From contig NZ_BCZA01000008.1 in the NCBI RefSeq assembly GCF_001598475.1, positions 124,001 through 188,000 of the forward strand: 64,000 nt of DNA, in the 5' to 3' direction. Source of the stretch: Pantoea agglomerans NBRC 102470. Lineage in GTDB: Bacteria; Pseudomonadota; Gammaproteobacteria; Enterobacterales; Enterobacteriaceae. The first letter of the stretch is position 1. Every line of letters begins with the position of its first letter. The position numbers and the translations under genes are program-made. The notes under the pieces were generated by a model, which saw only the letters and a program-made list of their open reading frames with translations, ran no database searches and had not been told where the DNA came from. Shown here piece by piece: positions 16,500-26,500 of this stretch.

Positions 16500-16969
16500 T
16501 CTCAACTCAGCTGCAAGCCGCACTGCTGGCAGGTCAGCGAGCACTTTCTGGTTATTCCTCCTCTTTTTCCGTTATCAGTCTTAACCTGTTTTCCTTCTGG
16601 CGATATTTGCAGTGAAAAAAGATAAATAGCCTCAATCACTTATGGCAGAAATGCGATTGTTTTGCGCCTGCGGCAGCCTGAACGCTCTTTGAAACGCTGT
16701 TTACAGGAGTCAGCCTGGCAGTGCCAGAGGTTGTAAGAGCGGTATTTTCTGAAAAATTATTAAAACAGTGCTAATGAATTTAACTTAAGTATTACTTATT
16801 AATTATCAGCGGTAATGACTCGGCAAAGGCTTTCTTCCGCCACTATTGAATCTTTATGATTAAACAATTTGATTGAAATTGCTTTTTTTGTAATCAGGTT
16901 TTTCTGACTGATATTAAAGGGATGTGTTATATTCCAGGAAAATTCCCACCTTGTTGCAGGCCATGGCCA
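16500..16969. other. Upstream region of the type I cellulose operon
   Basis: 470 bp, increasingly AT-rich towards bcsO (especially 16740-16930). It probably carries the operon promoter. No gene, operator or small RNA could be assigned. Confidence 0.45.
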
Positions 16970-17560
16970 ATGAAGAATAATTACGATGATTTGCAGCGTT
17001 TTAAAGAGAAAACGCAAACGCTCGACATCGACTTTAAAGATATGTCTGGCCAGACGCAGGAAGCGGCGGAACACAGTAAATGGGCATTGATTCGCCAGCT
17101 GGCGAAAGAAGAACATCAGACCCCGTTTGGCGGCGGCGAGCGTATTGACCTGCCGCAACCTCAGCCGCTGCGTGGTGATGAGTTTACGGCTCCACCGCCT
17201 GGGGCTCCGGCACGACATGCCGCACTTACTGCGCAACCGGCAATGGCAGCCCGCACCTCGATTCTCGATAGCCTGTCAGGCAGTAACCTGCCAGCAACCA
17301 GCACGACTGCACGCGGTCCTTCATCACTCTTTCCGCCACCGCCGCCACTGCAAAAAGTGGCCGTGGCTGAGCCTGCGACCATGCTGCGTGCTGAGTCGGT
17401 CCGGCCTGCCACCGTGGCGGAGCTTCAGCCCGTCGTCGCACCCACCGCCACCCATTCTGAGCCAGGGCGATTTGGTGCGCTGTTCCGCTCGCGCGAGATT
17501 AATCTGCCGAAAGAAACCTTACTCAAACCGTTACTGGAGAAGATTGCGCTATGCCATTAG
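16970..17560 (+). CDS. bcsO: Cellulose biosynthesis protein BcsO
   Basis: A 196-residue protein of the BcsO family, found with bcsD-containing (type I) enterobacterial cellulose operons. The N-terminus NYDDLQRFKEKTQTLDIDFKDM is conserved in the family; the middle is a disordered Pro/Ala-rich linker (residues about 60-170, for example PPPPPL), and the C-terminus GRFGALFRSREINLPKETL is a short conserved tail. Its molecular role is not established; a part in organising synthase complexes with BcsD has been proposed. ATG 16970 is chosen because family homology begins there, although the frame is open to 16922. It overlaps bcsQ by 10 bp. Confidence 0.85.
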   Translation: MKNNYDDLQRFKEKTQTLDIDFKDMSGQTQEAAEHSKWALIRQLAKEEHQTPFGGGERIDLPQPQPLRGDEFTAPPPGAPARHAALTAQPAMAARTSILDSLSGSNLPATSTTARGPSSLFPPPPPLQKVAVAEPATMLRAESVRPATVAELQPVVAPTATHSEPGRFGALFRSREINLPKETLLKPLLEKIALCH

Positions 17561-18354
17561 TTTGTGTGTGCTCGCCGAAGGGGGGTGTGGGGAAAACCAC
17601 GCTGGCGGCGAATCTGGCCTGGAGTCTGGCGCGTTCCGGTAGCAAAGTTCTGGCGATTGATTTTGATGTGCAGAATGCACTGCGTCTTCACTTTGGCGTG
17701 CCGCTTCATGATGGCCGCGGATTTGTGGCGCGCTCAGAAGAGCAGGCGGACTGGAGCCAGTCGATTCTTACCACCGGGGGCAATATCTTTGTGCTGCCCT
17801 ATGGCGACGTCACGGAGCCGCAGCGCGAACGGTTCGAAGAGAACCTGATGAAAGATCCCCACTTTATTAAGCGCGGTCTGGATACGGTGCTCAATTATCC
17901 CGGTCTGGTGATCGTGGCTGATTTCCCGCCGGGCCCGGGCCCCGCCCTTAAAGCAATGACGGCGCTGGCCGATATGCATTTAGTGGTGATGTTAGCCGAT
18001 ACCGCATCAGTATCGTTATTACCGCAGATTGAAGAGAACCGGATGATCGGTAAGCCTCTCAATAATAAGCAGGGTCACTATTTCATCCTTAACCAGTGTG
18101 ACAACCGCCGGAATATCAATCGCGATGTCACCGCGTTTATGCAGCAGCGCCTGGGCGATAATTTACTGGGCGTGGTTCACCGTGATGAAAGTGTAGGTGA
18201 AGCCAATGCTTCGCAGCAGTCTGTTTATGATTTCAGTCCCGCCTCGGCAGCGGCATTTGATATTGAACTGATCGCGAAAAGGGTCAGCAGCATTCTGAAT
18301 ATCACCGTGGGTAATGGCGAAGTTCAGGCTCCCATCCGCACAAACCACTTTTAG
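17551..18354 (+). CDS. bcsQ: Type I operon BcsQ, ParA/MinD-like ATPase
   Basis: A 267-residue SIMIBI-class ATPase that helps place or assemble the cellulose synthase at the inner face of the membrane. The deviant Walker A KGGVGKTT (residues 10-17) is complete, with both lysines, and Walker B-like VIVADFPPG follows. Its start overlaps bcsO and is inside the operon, 49 bp ahead of bcsA. It differs strongly from the second BcsQ at 32729, which lacks both P-loop lysines, so the two belong to different lineages, each with its own operon. Confidence 0.93.
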   Translation: MPLVCVCSPKGGVGKTTLAANLAWSLARSGSKVLAIDFDVQNALRLHFGVPLHDGRGFVARSEEQADWSQSILTTGGNIFVLPYGDVTEPQRERFEENLMKDPHFIKRGLDTVLNYPGLVIVADFPPGPGPALKAMTALADMHLVVMLADTASVSLLPQIEENRMIGKPLNNKQGHYFILNQCDNRRNINRDVTAFMQQRLGDNLLGVVHRDESVGEANASQQSVYDFSPASAAAFDIELIAKRVSSILNITVGNGEVQAPIRTNHF

Positions 18355-18403
18355 TCGGCTTCCGCCAGGCGACTGACTTACACAGCTCTTCTCAGGGTGA
18401 ATC

Positions 18404-20515
18404 ATGAGTAAAATCGGGTTTTACCTGCTGCTGCTGGTGCTTGCACCCGTTGCGGCGGTGATCATCATTACGCCAATGGACAGCCAGAAACAGTATATTT
18501 TTGGTCTGATCAGCATCGGCATGATGTTTTTATTGGGTTTCAGCAAGAGCCGCAAAATAACGGTGGTGATGGTGGTTCTCTCTGCGCTGATGTCCAGCCG
18601 CTATATCTGGTGGCGGACCACCGAGACGCTGCACTTTAATTCCGAAGTTGAAGCTATCTTAGGCATTGGCTTATATCTGGCGGAGCTGTACGTCTGGCTG
18701 ATCTTAATTCTTGGCTTCCTGCAAACCACCTGGCCATTAAAACGCACCATCGAACCCTTACCGGACGACACCAGCCTGTGGCCGACGGTCGATATTTATG
18801 TGCCTTCCTATAATGAAAGTCTTGATGTGGTGCGCGACACCGTACTCGCGGCGCAGTGTATCGACTACCCGCGTGACAAAATCAGGGTCTATCTGCTGGA
18901 TGATGGCAAGCGCAGCGAGTTTGCCCGCTTTGCGGCGGATGTCGGCGTGGGTTATATCACCCGTGACGACAACAAACATGCCAAAGCCGGGAACCTCAAC
19001 CATGCGATGAAAATCACCAAAGGTGAGCTGATTTGCATCTTCGACTGCGACCACGTGGCGACGCGCACCTTCCTGCAGGCAACGGTAGGACCGTTCCTGA
19101 AAGATCCGAAGCTGGCGCTGCTACAGACGCCGCACTACTTCTATTCTCCCGATCCCTTTGAGCGTAACCTGCGCGCCGCACGCAGCATTCCAAACGAAGG
19201 CTCGCTGTTTTATGGCCCGGTGCAGCAGGGTAACGATAACTGGAATGCCACTTTCTTCTGTGGCTCCTGTGCGGTTATCCGTCGTTCAGCGCTGGAAGAG
19301 ATTGGCGGTTTTGCCGTTGAAACCGTGACCGAAGATGCACACACCGCCCTGAAAATGCAGCGACTGGGCTGGGGCTCAGCCTTTTTGTCGATCCCGCTGG
19401 CTGCCGGTCTGGCAACAGAACGTCTGGGCCTGCATATCATTCAGCGTACCCGCTGGGCGCGTGGCATGACACAGATTTTCCGCGTCGATAACCCGCTGTT
19501 TGGCCGTGGCCTGAAGTGGCAGCAGCGTCTTTGCTATCTCAACGCCATGCTGCATTTCCAGTTTGGCCTGCCACGCGTTGCCTTCCTGACCGCACCGCTG
19601 GCTTACCTGCTGTTTAACCTGAATATTATTCACTCATCGGCCTCGCTGATCTTTGCCTATGTGCTGCCCCATCTGGTGATGTCGCTCTACGTTAACTCAC
19701 GGATGAATGGCCGTTTCCGTTACACCTTCTGGGGTGAAATTTATGAGACGGTGATGTGCTTCCATCTGGTAATCCCGACCATTCTGACCCTGCTGTCGCC
19801 AAAACATGGCAAGTTTAACGTGACCGATAAAGGCGGCGTGCTGGATCAGGGCTTCTTCGATTTCCACATTGTGCGTCCGCATGTGATTGTGGCGCTGCTG
19901 CTGGGCATTGGCATTGTAGCCGGCGTGGTGCGCGCCGTGATGCATGACTATTTTGGCGTCGATCCTTACGTTATCGCGCTCAACGTCGGCTGGGCGATCT
20001 TCAGCCTGATCATTCTGATGGCGGCAATTGCCGTGGCGCGCGAAACCAAGCAGGTGCGTAAAACCATCCGTGTTGAAGTGCAAATCCCGGCGATTATTCA
20101 TTACGCCAGCGGCATTTCATCGCGCACCCAGACCAGCAACCTTTCGATGGGCGGCGCGCAGCTTGATGCACCCGATGGACGTCATGAAACTGATGAGATT
20201 GAAGAGATTGATCTGCTGCTGAAATCCGGCGCGATCACTATCCCGGTCAGTCAGATTTCCGGCGATGATGAGAGCATCCGTCTGCGCTTTGAGGCGATGC
20301 CGCTGGCGCGTCGTCGCGAACTGGTCCGTGTGGTGCTGGCTCGTGCTGATGCCTGGATTCAGCCGGAGTATAAGCAGGACAACCCGCTGATTTCGCTGGG
20401 CACTATTATCCGTACCGTCTTTGAGCTGTTCTGGCTGACCTGGAAAGGCCGCCACGATAAACGTAAAAATGTCGACCCGGTTGCCGCGGCGGCGAAAGAG
20501 GATGGGGCGGCATGA
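18404..20515 (+). CDS. bcsA: Type I cellulose synthase catalytic subunit BcsA
   Basis: Processive GT2 glycosyltransferase making beta-1,4-glucan from UDP-glucose and pushing it through the inner membrane. It has 703 residues. Catalytic motifs are in order: DDG (166-168), DCD (214-216), FFCGS (285-289), TED (309-311) and QRTRW (347-351). Membrane helices flank the catalytic domain. A C-terminal PilZ domain binds c-di-GMP: RKTIR (552-556) and NLSMGG (579-584, N in place of the usual D). The start has AGGGTG upstream. bcsB overlaps its end by 4 bp. It is shorter than the type II BcsA because it lacks the extra N-terminal 160 residues. Confidence 0.97.
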   Translation: MSKIGFYLLLLVLAPVAAVIIITPMDSQKQYIFGLISIGMMFLLGFSKSRKITVVMVVLSALMSSRYIWWRTTETLHFNSEVEAILGIGLYLAELYVWLILILGFLQTTWPLKRTIEPLPDDTSLWPTVDIYVPSYNESLDVVRDTVLAAQCIDYPRDKIRVYLLDDGKRSEFARFAADVGVGYITRDDNKHAKAGNLNHAMKITKGELICIFDCDHVATRTFLQATVGPFLKDPKLALLQTPHYFYSPDPFERNLRAARSIPNEGSLFYGPVQQGNDNWNATFFCGSCAVIRRSALEEIGGFAVETVTEDAHTALKMQRLGWGSAFLSIPLAAGLATERLGLHIIQRTRWARGMTQIFRVDNPLFGRGLKWQQRLCYLNAMLHFQFGLPRVAFLTAPLAYLLFNLNIIHSSASLIFAYVLPHLVMSLYVNSRMNGRFRYTFWGEIYETVMCFHLVIPTILTLLSPKHGKFNVTDKGGVLDQGFFDFHIVRPHVIVALLLGIGIVAGVVRAVMHDYFGVDPYVIALNVGWAIFSLIILMAAIAVARETKQVRKTIRVEVQIPAIIHYASGISSRTQTSNLSMGGAQLDAPDGRHETDEIEEIDLLLKSGAITIPVSQISGDDESIRLRFEAMPLARRRELVRVVLARADAWIQPEYKQDNPLISLGTIIRTVFELFWLTWKGRHDKRKNVDPVAAAAKEDGAA

Positions 20516-23500
20516 AGATCCTGACGCAAACTTTGCTGGTCAGTTCACTGACCGCAGCGTTATGGCTGACGCCCGCTGGCGCGGAAACGCCGGTTACTGC
20601 TGATAACAGCAGTGCTGCGCCGGTAAACAGTTCAGCCCCGACGCCGTCTGATGCTGCTTCCACCACGCAGCCTGCCAGTGCGCCGGTAAACAGTTCAGCC
20701 CCGACGCCGCCTGATGCTGCTTCCACCACGCAGCCTGCCAGTGCGCCGGTAAACAGTCCGGCTCCGATGCCGTCTGATGCTGCTTCCAGCATGCAGCCTG
20801 CCGATGCCACCGTCAGTGCACCCGCGACAAATCAGGCTCCGGCCAGCGATGCGGCATCTGTGGCACCCATAAATAATGGTTCCACCCAGACGGCAGGTTC
20901 AGACCAGGTAGCCGCCCCGGTCAGCGGTGGAGAGTCTGCAATGCCGTCAGTGTCACCAGCGGCAAATGCGCCATCTGCGACACCGTCCGCAGAATCTGCA
21001 CCGGCATCGGCGCTTCAGAGTGCATCACCCAATGCCATGGCACCCCCGGTGAACGCCTCTTACGCCCCAGGTAGCGAGGCGACATCACAAACTCAGCCAT
21101 CTTCAGTGACCGGTGACGCGGCCTCAACGCCTCAGACCGCGTCATCGACCGGTGAGGCGGCGGCTTCTGCCCAGACCACCGCGCCGATGGCCGCCACCGG
21201 CGCGGTGACCCAGGACAGCAGCGCGCTGTCCGCGGTGCCACTGCCGCAGGGCCTGAGCAGTGCCGATCCCGCGCTGGAAGCGGCCGCCAGTGCGCTGCCC
21301 TACGCGCCAGGTCAGGTAGCTGCAGCGGTTGCAGAAGCGCAGCCGCCGATCGCGGCTGCCATCAATCAGCCAATCAGTAGTGTTATTTCAGTGGCCCAGA
21401 TGGGCCAGTCGCGCGGCATCACGCTGACCGGCGGCCAGCTTCAGTCGGGCATCACCTTTACCCTGCCCGGCGATGAAGTCATCACCAATGCGCGACTTAA
21501 TCTGACGCTGCGCGTCTCAGCTGCGCTGGCGGCACGCAATACGTCGCTACAACTGATGCTGAATGGTCAGCCGCTCGGCACGCTGCCGCTGGGTGCGACG
21601 GACAGCGATGTCAGCGACTATGAGCTGGATATTCCGGCGGCGATGGTGGTGTCGGCGAACAATCTGAGTTTTAAAATCAATGATGCGGACAAGTTGCTGT
21701 GTGAAAGAGAGAGCGCACAGCAGTATCAGGTCACCATTCTGCCGAACACATCGCTGCACCTTGAGGGTCAGAAGCTCAATATCGGCACCAGCCTGCGTAA
21801 TTTCCCGCGCCCCTTCCTGGATCCTCAGCGAATGACGGCGTCCACCGTGACGGTGGGCTTTGCCAGTCATGTTTCAGCCGATGCTGTCAGCGCGGCGGCA
21901 CTGGTGACATCATGGCTTGGCATTCAGAGTGATTATCGCGGCATCCGTTTCCCGGTGGTGCGCGGCGAACTGCCGGAACACAACGGCATCCTGTTTGGTC
22001 ATCCTGGTGACCGGATCGGCACCCTGACTTTCCCGGCCAGTAACGGTCCGATGTTGCAGGTGGTGGATAATCCCAATAATCCGGTTTACAAATTGCTGCT
22101 GGTCAGTGGCAACAATGAGGAGCAGTTGCGTCAGGCGGCGAACCGTCTGACGACGCAGCCACTGACGACGGATGAGAGTCAACTGCAGGTCCCCGCACAG
22201 ACTATTGCAAACCGCAAACCTTACGATGCCCCGCGCTGGATTAACACTGACCGCCCTGTACGACTGAGCGAACTGCTGCGTAAAGATCAGAGTCTGACCA
22301 GTAGCGGCATCTGGCATGATGCGCTGCGTGTTAACTTCCGCGCCGCGCCTGATTTGTTCCTGTGGGATGGCGACACAGTGCCGGTCAATCTGCACTATCG
22401 CTTCCCGTCCGAAAGCTGGATCGATGAGGATAATTCCTTCCTTAACGTCATGCTTAACGGCACTTTTCTGCGCAATCTGACGGTGAACAAAGTCGGCCTG
22501 CTGGAGAACGCCTGGCACCGTCTGGGCGGTGATGCGCGTCAGGAGCAGTATCAGCTTAATCTCGAACCCTACCTGATCTATGGCGATAACCAGCTGGCGC
22601 TCTACTTCAATATCAAACCGCGGGCTGATGCGCCCTGCGGTGTGTTACTGAACAACAACATCAAGAGCCGGATTGAAGAGGATTCATGGATCGATCTGAG
22701 CCATACCCGTCACTTCAGCATGCTGCCGAACCTCTCTTACTTTGTGGGTGCCTCTTTCCCGTTCTCACGTCTGGCCGATTTCAGCCAGACCACGCTGCTG
22801 CTGCCGGAAACGCCCAGCGATGCTGAACTGTCAACGCTGCTGGATCTGGCGGCGCGGGCTGGTAAAGCCACCGGTCTGGCGCTGACACAGAATCAGGTAC
22901 TGTTTGGCCTGCCGACTGGCGGAACCCATCTGGCGCGCATACAGCAGAGCGATCTGCTGGCGGTGAGCACCACCGGCAACAGCGCCTTTAATCAGGCGAT
23001 GCTGGCGGCTTCCCCTTATGACGCCACCAGCAGCACTTTTGGGGTGAAAGAGCCTGACACGCTGGAAAAATTACGCGGCTGGCTGACCGGTGACTGGAGC
23101 CGTCAGCAGCTGGATGCCGATCGTTACTTCTCCTCCAACGAAGCGTGGCGAGGCTTCCTCAGCTACCGATCGCCATGGAACCGCGATCGGCTGGTGGTGA
23201 TGACGGTGGCAACCAGCGACGATCAGCTGTTGCGACTGCATAACGATTTGAGTTCAGCGCAGATTAACGCCGGCATTCGTGGCGATACCGCGATTATTAC
23301 CGATGAAAACGGCATTCGCAGTTTCCGCGTCGGCGCGCAGTTTCCCAGCGGTGAGTTGCCCTGGTACATGATGGTGGTGTGGTATGCCAACCAGCACTCG
23401 GTGCTGCTGGCGGTGGCGGCGATGCTGCTCTCCGCGCTGGTGGGCAGTGCGGCCTGGGTGATGCTGAAGCGTCACGCCTGGCGACGTCTGAACCCAAAGC

Positions 23501-23526
23501 AGGACCGTGATTCCGGCAGGAAGTAA
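20512..23526 (+). CDS. bcsB: Type I BcsB with extended repeat-rich N-terminus
   Basis: Periplasmic, membrane-anchored partner of BcsA that guides the nascent glucan. It has 1004 residues against roughly 760-800 usual. The signal peptide ends about AGA-ET at residue 24. Residues about 26-285 are an Ala/Ser/Pro/Thr-rich, probably disordered stretch including three 21-residue repeats. The normal BcsB body begins near ISSVISVAQMG (about 288), with the two carbohydrate-binding/flavodoxin-like repeats (for example RNFPRPFLDPQ), and ends in the membrane helix HSVLLAVAAMLLSALVGSAA. The start overlaps bcsA (ATGA). The gene body is ordinary; the insertion is the odd part. Confidence 0.95.
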   Translation: MKILTQTLLVSSLTAALWLTPAGAETPVTADNSSAAPVNSSAPTPSDAASTTQPASAPVNSSAPTPPDAASTTQPASAPVNSPAPMPSDAASSMQPADATVSAPATNQAPASDAASVAPINNGSTQTAGSDQVAAPVSGGESAMPSVSPAANAPSATPSAESAPASALQSASPNAMAPPVNASYAPGSEATSQTQPSSVTGDAASTPQTASSTGEAAASAQTTAPMAATGAVTQDSSALSAVPLPQGLSSADPALEAAASALPYAPGQVAAAVAEAQPPIAAAINQPISSVISVAQMGQSRGITLTGGQLQSGITFTLPGDEVITNARLNLTLRVSAALAARNTSLQLMLNGQPLGTLPLGATDSDVSDYELDIPAAMVVSANNLSFKINDADKLLCERESAQQYQVTILPNTSLHLEGQKLNIGTSLRNFPRPFLDPQRMTASTVTVGFASHVSADAVSAAALVTSWLGIQSDYRGIRFPVVRGELPEHNGILFGHPGDRIGTLTFPASNGPMLQVVDNPNNPVYKLLLVSGNNEEQLRQAANRLTTQPLTTDESQLQVPAQTIANRKPYDAPRWINTDRPVRLSELLRKDQSLTSSGIWHDALRVNFRAAPDLFLWDGDTVPVNLHYRFPSESWIDEDNSFLNVMLNGTFLRNLTVNKVGLLENAWHRLGGDARQEQYQLNLEPYLIYGDNQLALYFNIKPRADAPCGVLLNNNIKSRIEEDSWIDLSHTRHFSMLPNLSYFVGASFPFSRLADFSQTTLLLPETPSDAELSTLLDLAARAGKATGLALTQNQVLFGLPTGGTHLARIQQSDLLAVSTTGNSAFNQAMLAASPYDATSSTFGVKEPDTLEKLRGWLTGDWSRQQLDADRYFSSNEAWRGFLSYRSPWNRDRLVVMTVATSDDQLLRLHNDLSSAQINAGIRGDTAIITDENGIRSFRVGAQFPSGELPWYMMVVWYANQHSVLLAVAAMLLSALVGSAAWVMLKRHAWRRLNPKQDRDSGRK
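20617..20805 (+). repeat. Three 63-bp tandem repeats in bcsB
   Basis: Copies begin at 20617, 20680 and 20743, each GCGCCGGTAAACAG..., encoding 21 residues (APVNSSAPTPSDAAS...). The first two are nearly identical; the third is diverged. Because the unit is a multiple of three, copy number can change without a frameshift. Confidence 0.95.
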
Positions 23527-23537
23527 GGATAATAACA

Positions 23538-26500
23538 ATGAAAAAAAATCTGTTAAGTGCCGGTATCCGTAAGGCGTTGCTGCTGGGCAGTGCGCTGGCC
23601 CTGTCACAGCCGCTGCTGGCGGCGGAAAGCGCCAACCCGGCGTTGCAGGCGCTGTTCGATCAGGCCTCTTACTGGCATCAGAAAGCGCATGACGACCTGG
23701 CGACAGCCTCACTGCAAAAGGTGCTGATGGTTGAACCCAACAACACTCAGGCGCTCTACCTGCTGGCGCTCTATTCACAGCAGGGTGGCGACACTGCGGC
23801 GGCGGCGCAGTATCGCGCCCGTCTGAGTCAGGTCTCCCCCAACGATCCGCATCTTGGCGAGCTGGATAACGCGCGCCAGATGCAGACCATTCCGCAGGCG
23901 CAGCTTGCGCTGGCGCGTCAGCAGGCGCGCAGCGGCAATATTCCGGCGGCGTTACAGACCTGGCGCAACACCTTCAGCGGCAATGCGCCACCACCCAGCG
24001 TCGCGGCAGAATATTATCTCACTATGGCGGGCGACCGTACGCTGCTGCCGCAGGCGGTTGAGGCACTGCGCCAGTTTGCGGCTCAGCATCCGCAGGACAC
24101 CGGCGCACGGCTGGCGCTGGGTAAAGCGCTGACCTATCAGGAAACAACCCGTCGCGAAGGCATTGAGGTGCTGAGTTCGCTGGCGAGCGGTAATCAGGAT
24201 GCCGACCGCTCACTGCGTCAGGCGCTGCTGTGGCTCGGTCCGCAGCCGTCAGATGCGGCGCTCTATCAGACCTGGCAGCAACGTCATCCGCAGGACTCCG
24301 CCGTCATCGACTACTACCGTAAAAACGTCGGCGGCGCAGAAAAAGGGGCCGGATTCAGCGCGCTGAACAGCGGTGACGTCGGCGGTGCGCAGTCCAGCTT
24401 TGAAAAAGTACTGGGTGCGAATCCGCAGGATGCCGATGCGTTAGCGGGCATGGGCTATGTGGCCCAGCGAGCCGGACGTTATCAGGAAGCGGCGGATTAT
24501 CTGCAGCGGTCTGCTCAGCTCGGCGGCGATCAGGGTTCATCGCGTCAGCAGCAGGCTGACGATGCGCGTTTTTATGCACAGCTGGCCAGCGCCCAGCAGG
24601 CACTGAAAAGCGGAGACACGGCGCAGGCGCTGACATTAAGCGAACCGCTGGTGCAGGCTGACGGCGAAAAAGGGCTGGCCGCCAGACTGTTCCGCGCCGA
24701 CGTGCTGCGCCGCACCAATCAGCCACAGCAGGCGGAGCAACTCTATCGCACTATTCTGCAAAGCGATGCGGATAACCGCAGCGCCAAAGAGGGACTGTTC
24801 TACGTTCTGCGTCAGCAGAATCGGGGCACCGAAGCTAACACGCTGCTGGGTGCATTGCCGGACAGCGTACGCCAGAGCGTCACGCCACGGGCCAATGAAG
24901 CCGATGCGCTGCGTCAGCAGGCGAAGCGTCAACTGGCGGCCGGTAACAATGCCGCTGCCATCGCGACGCTGCAGCAGGGTATTCATCGTTATCCCACGGA
25001 TGGCTGGCTGCGGCTCGATTTAGCCCGGCTCTATCGTCAGCAGGGCGACACGCTGCTGGCGGCCAACGTGATGCAGCCGGTGATGCGCAACGGGGCCAGC
25101 ACCAGCGAACTGTATGCCGGTGCGCTTAACGCCAGCGAAAGCGGCGGCTGGCAGCAGGCCAGCACGTTGCTGTCGCGTATTCCCGCTAACGCGAAGACGG
25201 CGGCGATGCGTGAACTGGCGCAGCGGGTTAATTTCAATCTGCAGATGAGCACGGCCGACCAGTATCTGGCGCAGGGCGCGACGGCTGCCGCCGCCAATAC
25301 CCTGAAGGCGCTCACGGTTAATCCACCCACCAACCCGGTTGATGCCGGAAACCTGGCGCAGAAGCTGGCGCAGGCGGGCGATCTCACCAGCGCCGTTTCG
25401 GTGGTGCGGACTAACCTGCAGCGTGGCGTGCAGGGCAATGCGGGCGATTATGCCGCGCAGATGACGGTACTGAATCAGGCGGGCCTCGGCAGTGAGGCGC
25501 AGCGCTTCCTCAGCAACCCGGAACTGCAGGCGCGCAGTACGCCAACGCAACTGGCCGGTATTCGCAATGGCTATCTGATTAACGAAGTGGATCGTCTGCG
25601 GCAGCAGCGTCAGTACGCGGTGGCGTATGACAAGCTGATTGGTGCACTGCAGCAGGATCCGCAGAACCGCGATCTGATGTTCGCGATGGCCCGTCTCTAC
25701 CAGGACGGCAAGATGAACCGGGATGCGGGCGTGGTCTATGACTACCTGATGACCCAGGATACGCCGACGCAGGATGCGCGCGTCGGGGCCATCAACGTCG
25801 CGCTGGCGCAGAACAATGTGCAGCGCGCTAATGAGCTGAGTCGCGGCCTTAACAGTACGACTCAGACACCGGATCGTCTGCTGCTGCTGGCGCGGGTCGC
25901 GGAAGCCAATGGCGAGCATTCTCAGGCGATGGCTTATCTGCGTTCAGCGCGCGGTCAGCTGATTGGCCTGCAGGGCGCGCAGCCTGGCAGCGTGCCGACC
26001 GTGGGCGGACTGGCGCTGGCGGATAATCCGTTTATCAACCGTGATACTTCGCCGGTGGGACGTTCACCATCCAGCTACGGCACCGTGCTGCCGTGGCAGG
26101 CGGCACCGGCGGGCGTTGCCGCTGGCGTGACAACGCAGGGCGAACCGGCCGCGGGCAGCGAAACCGTTGCTCAACAGTCACAGATTCTGCACGACGTCGA
26201 CACCATGATGGATTCGCTGCAGGAAAAAACCGGCAGCTGGAGTCAGGGCATGGTGCAGGTGCGCGGGCGTGATGGCGAGTCGGGCCTGAGCAAGCTGACG
26301 GAAGCCAAAGCGCCGCTGACCTTCTCTACCGTGCCGTTTGAAACGGCGCGCCTCGACTTTACCGCCACGCCGGTCTCACTTACGGCGGGCAGTGGCGCAG
26401 CCGATGCCTGGCGCCGTTTCGGCACCAATGCGCTGAGTCAGGGCAGGGTGGTGGCTGCAGGCGGTGCAACGGTGAATGACCTGCCGAACGCCACCACCGA

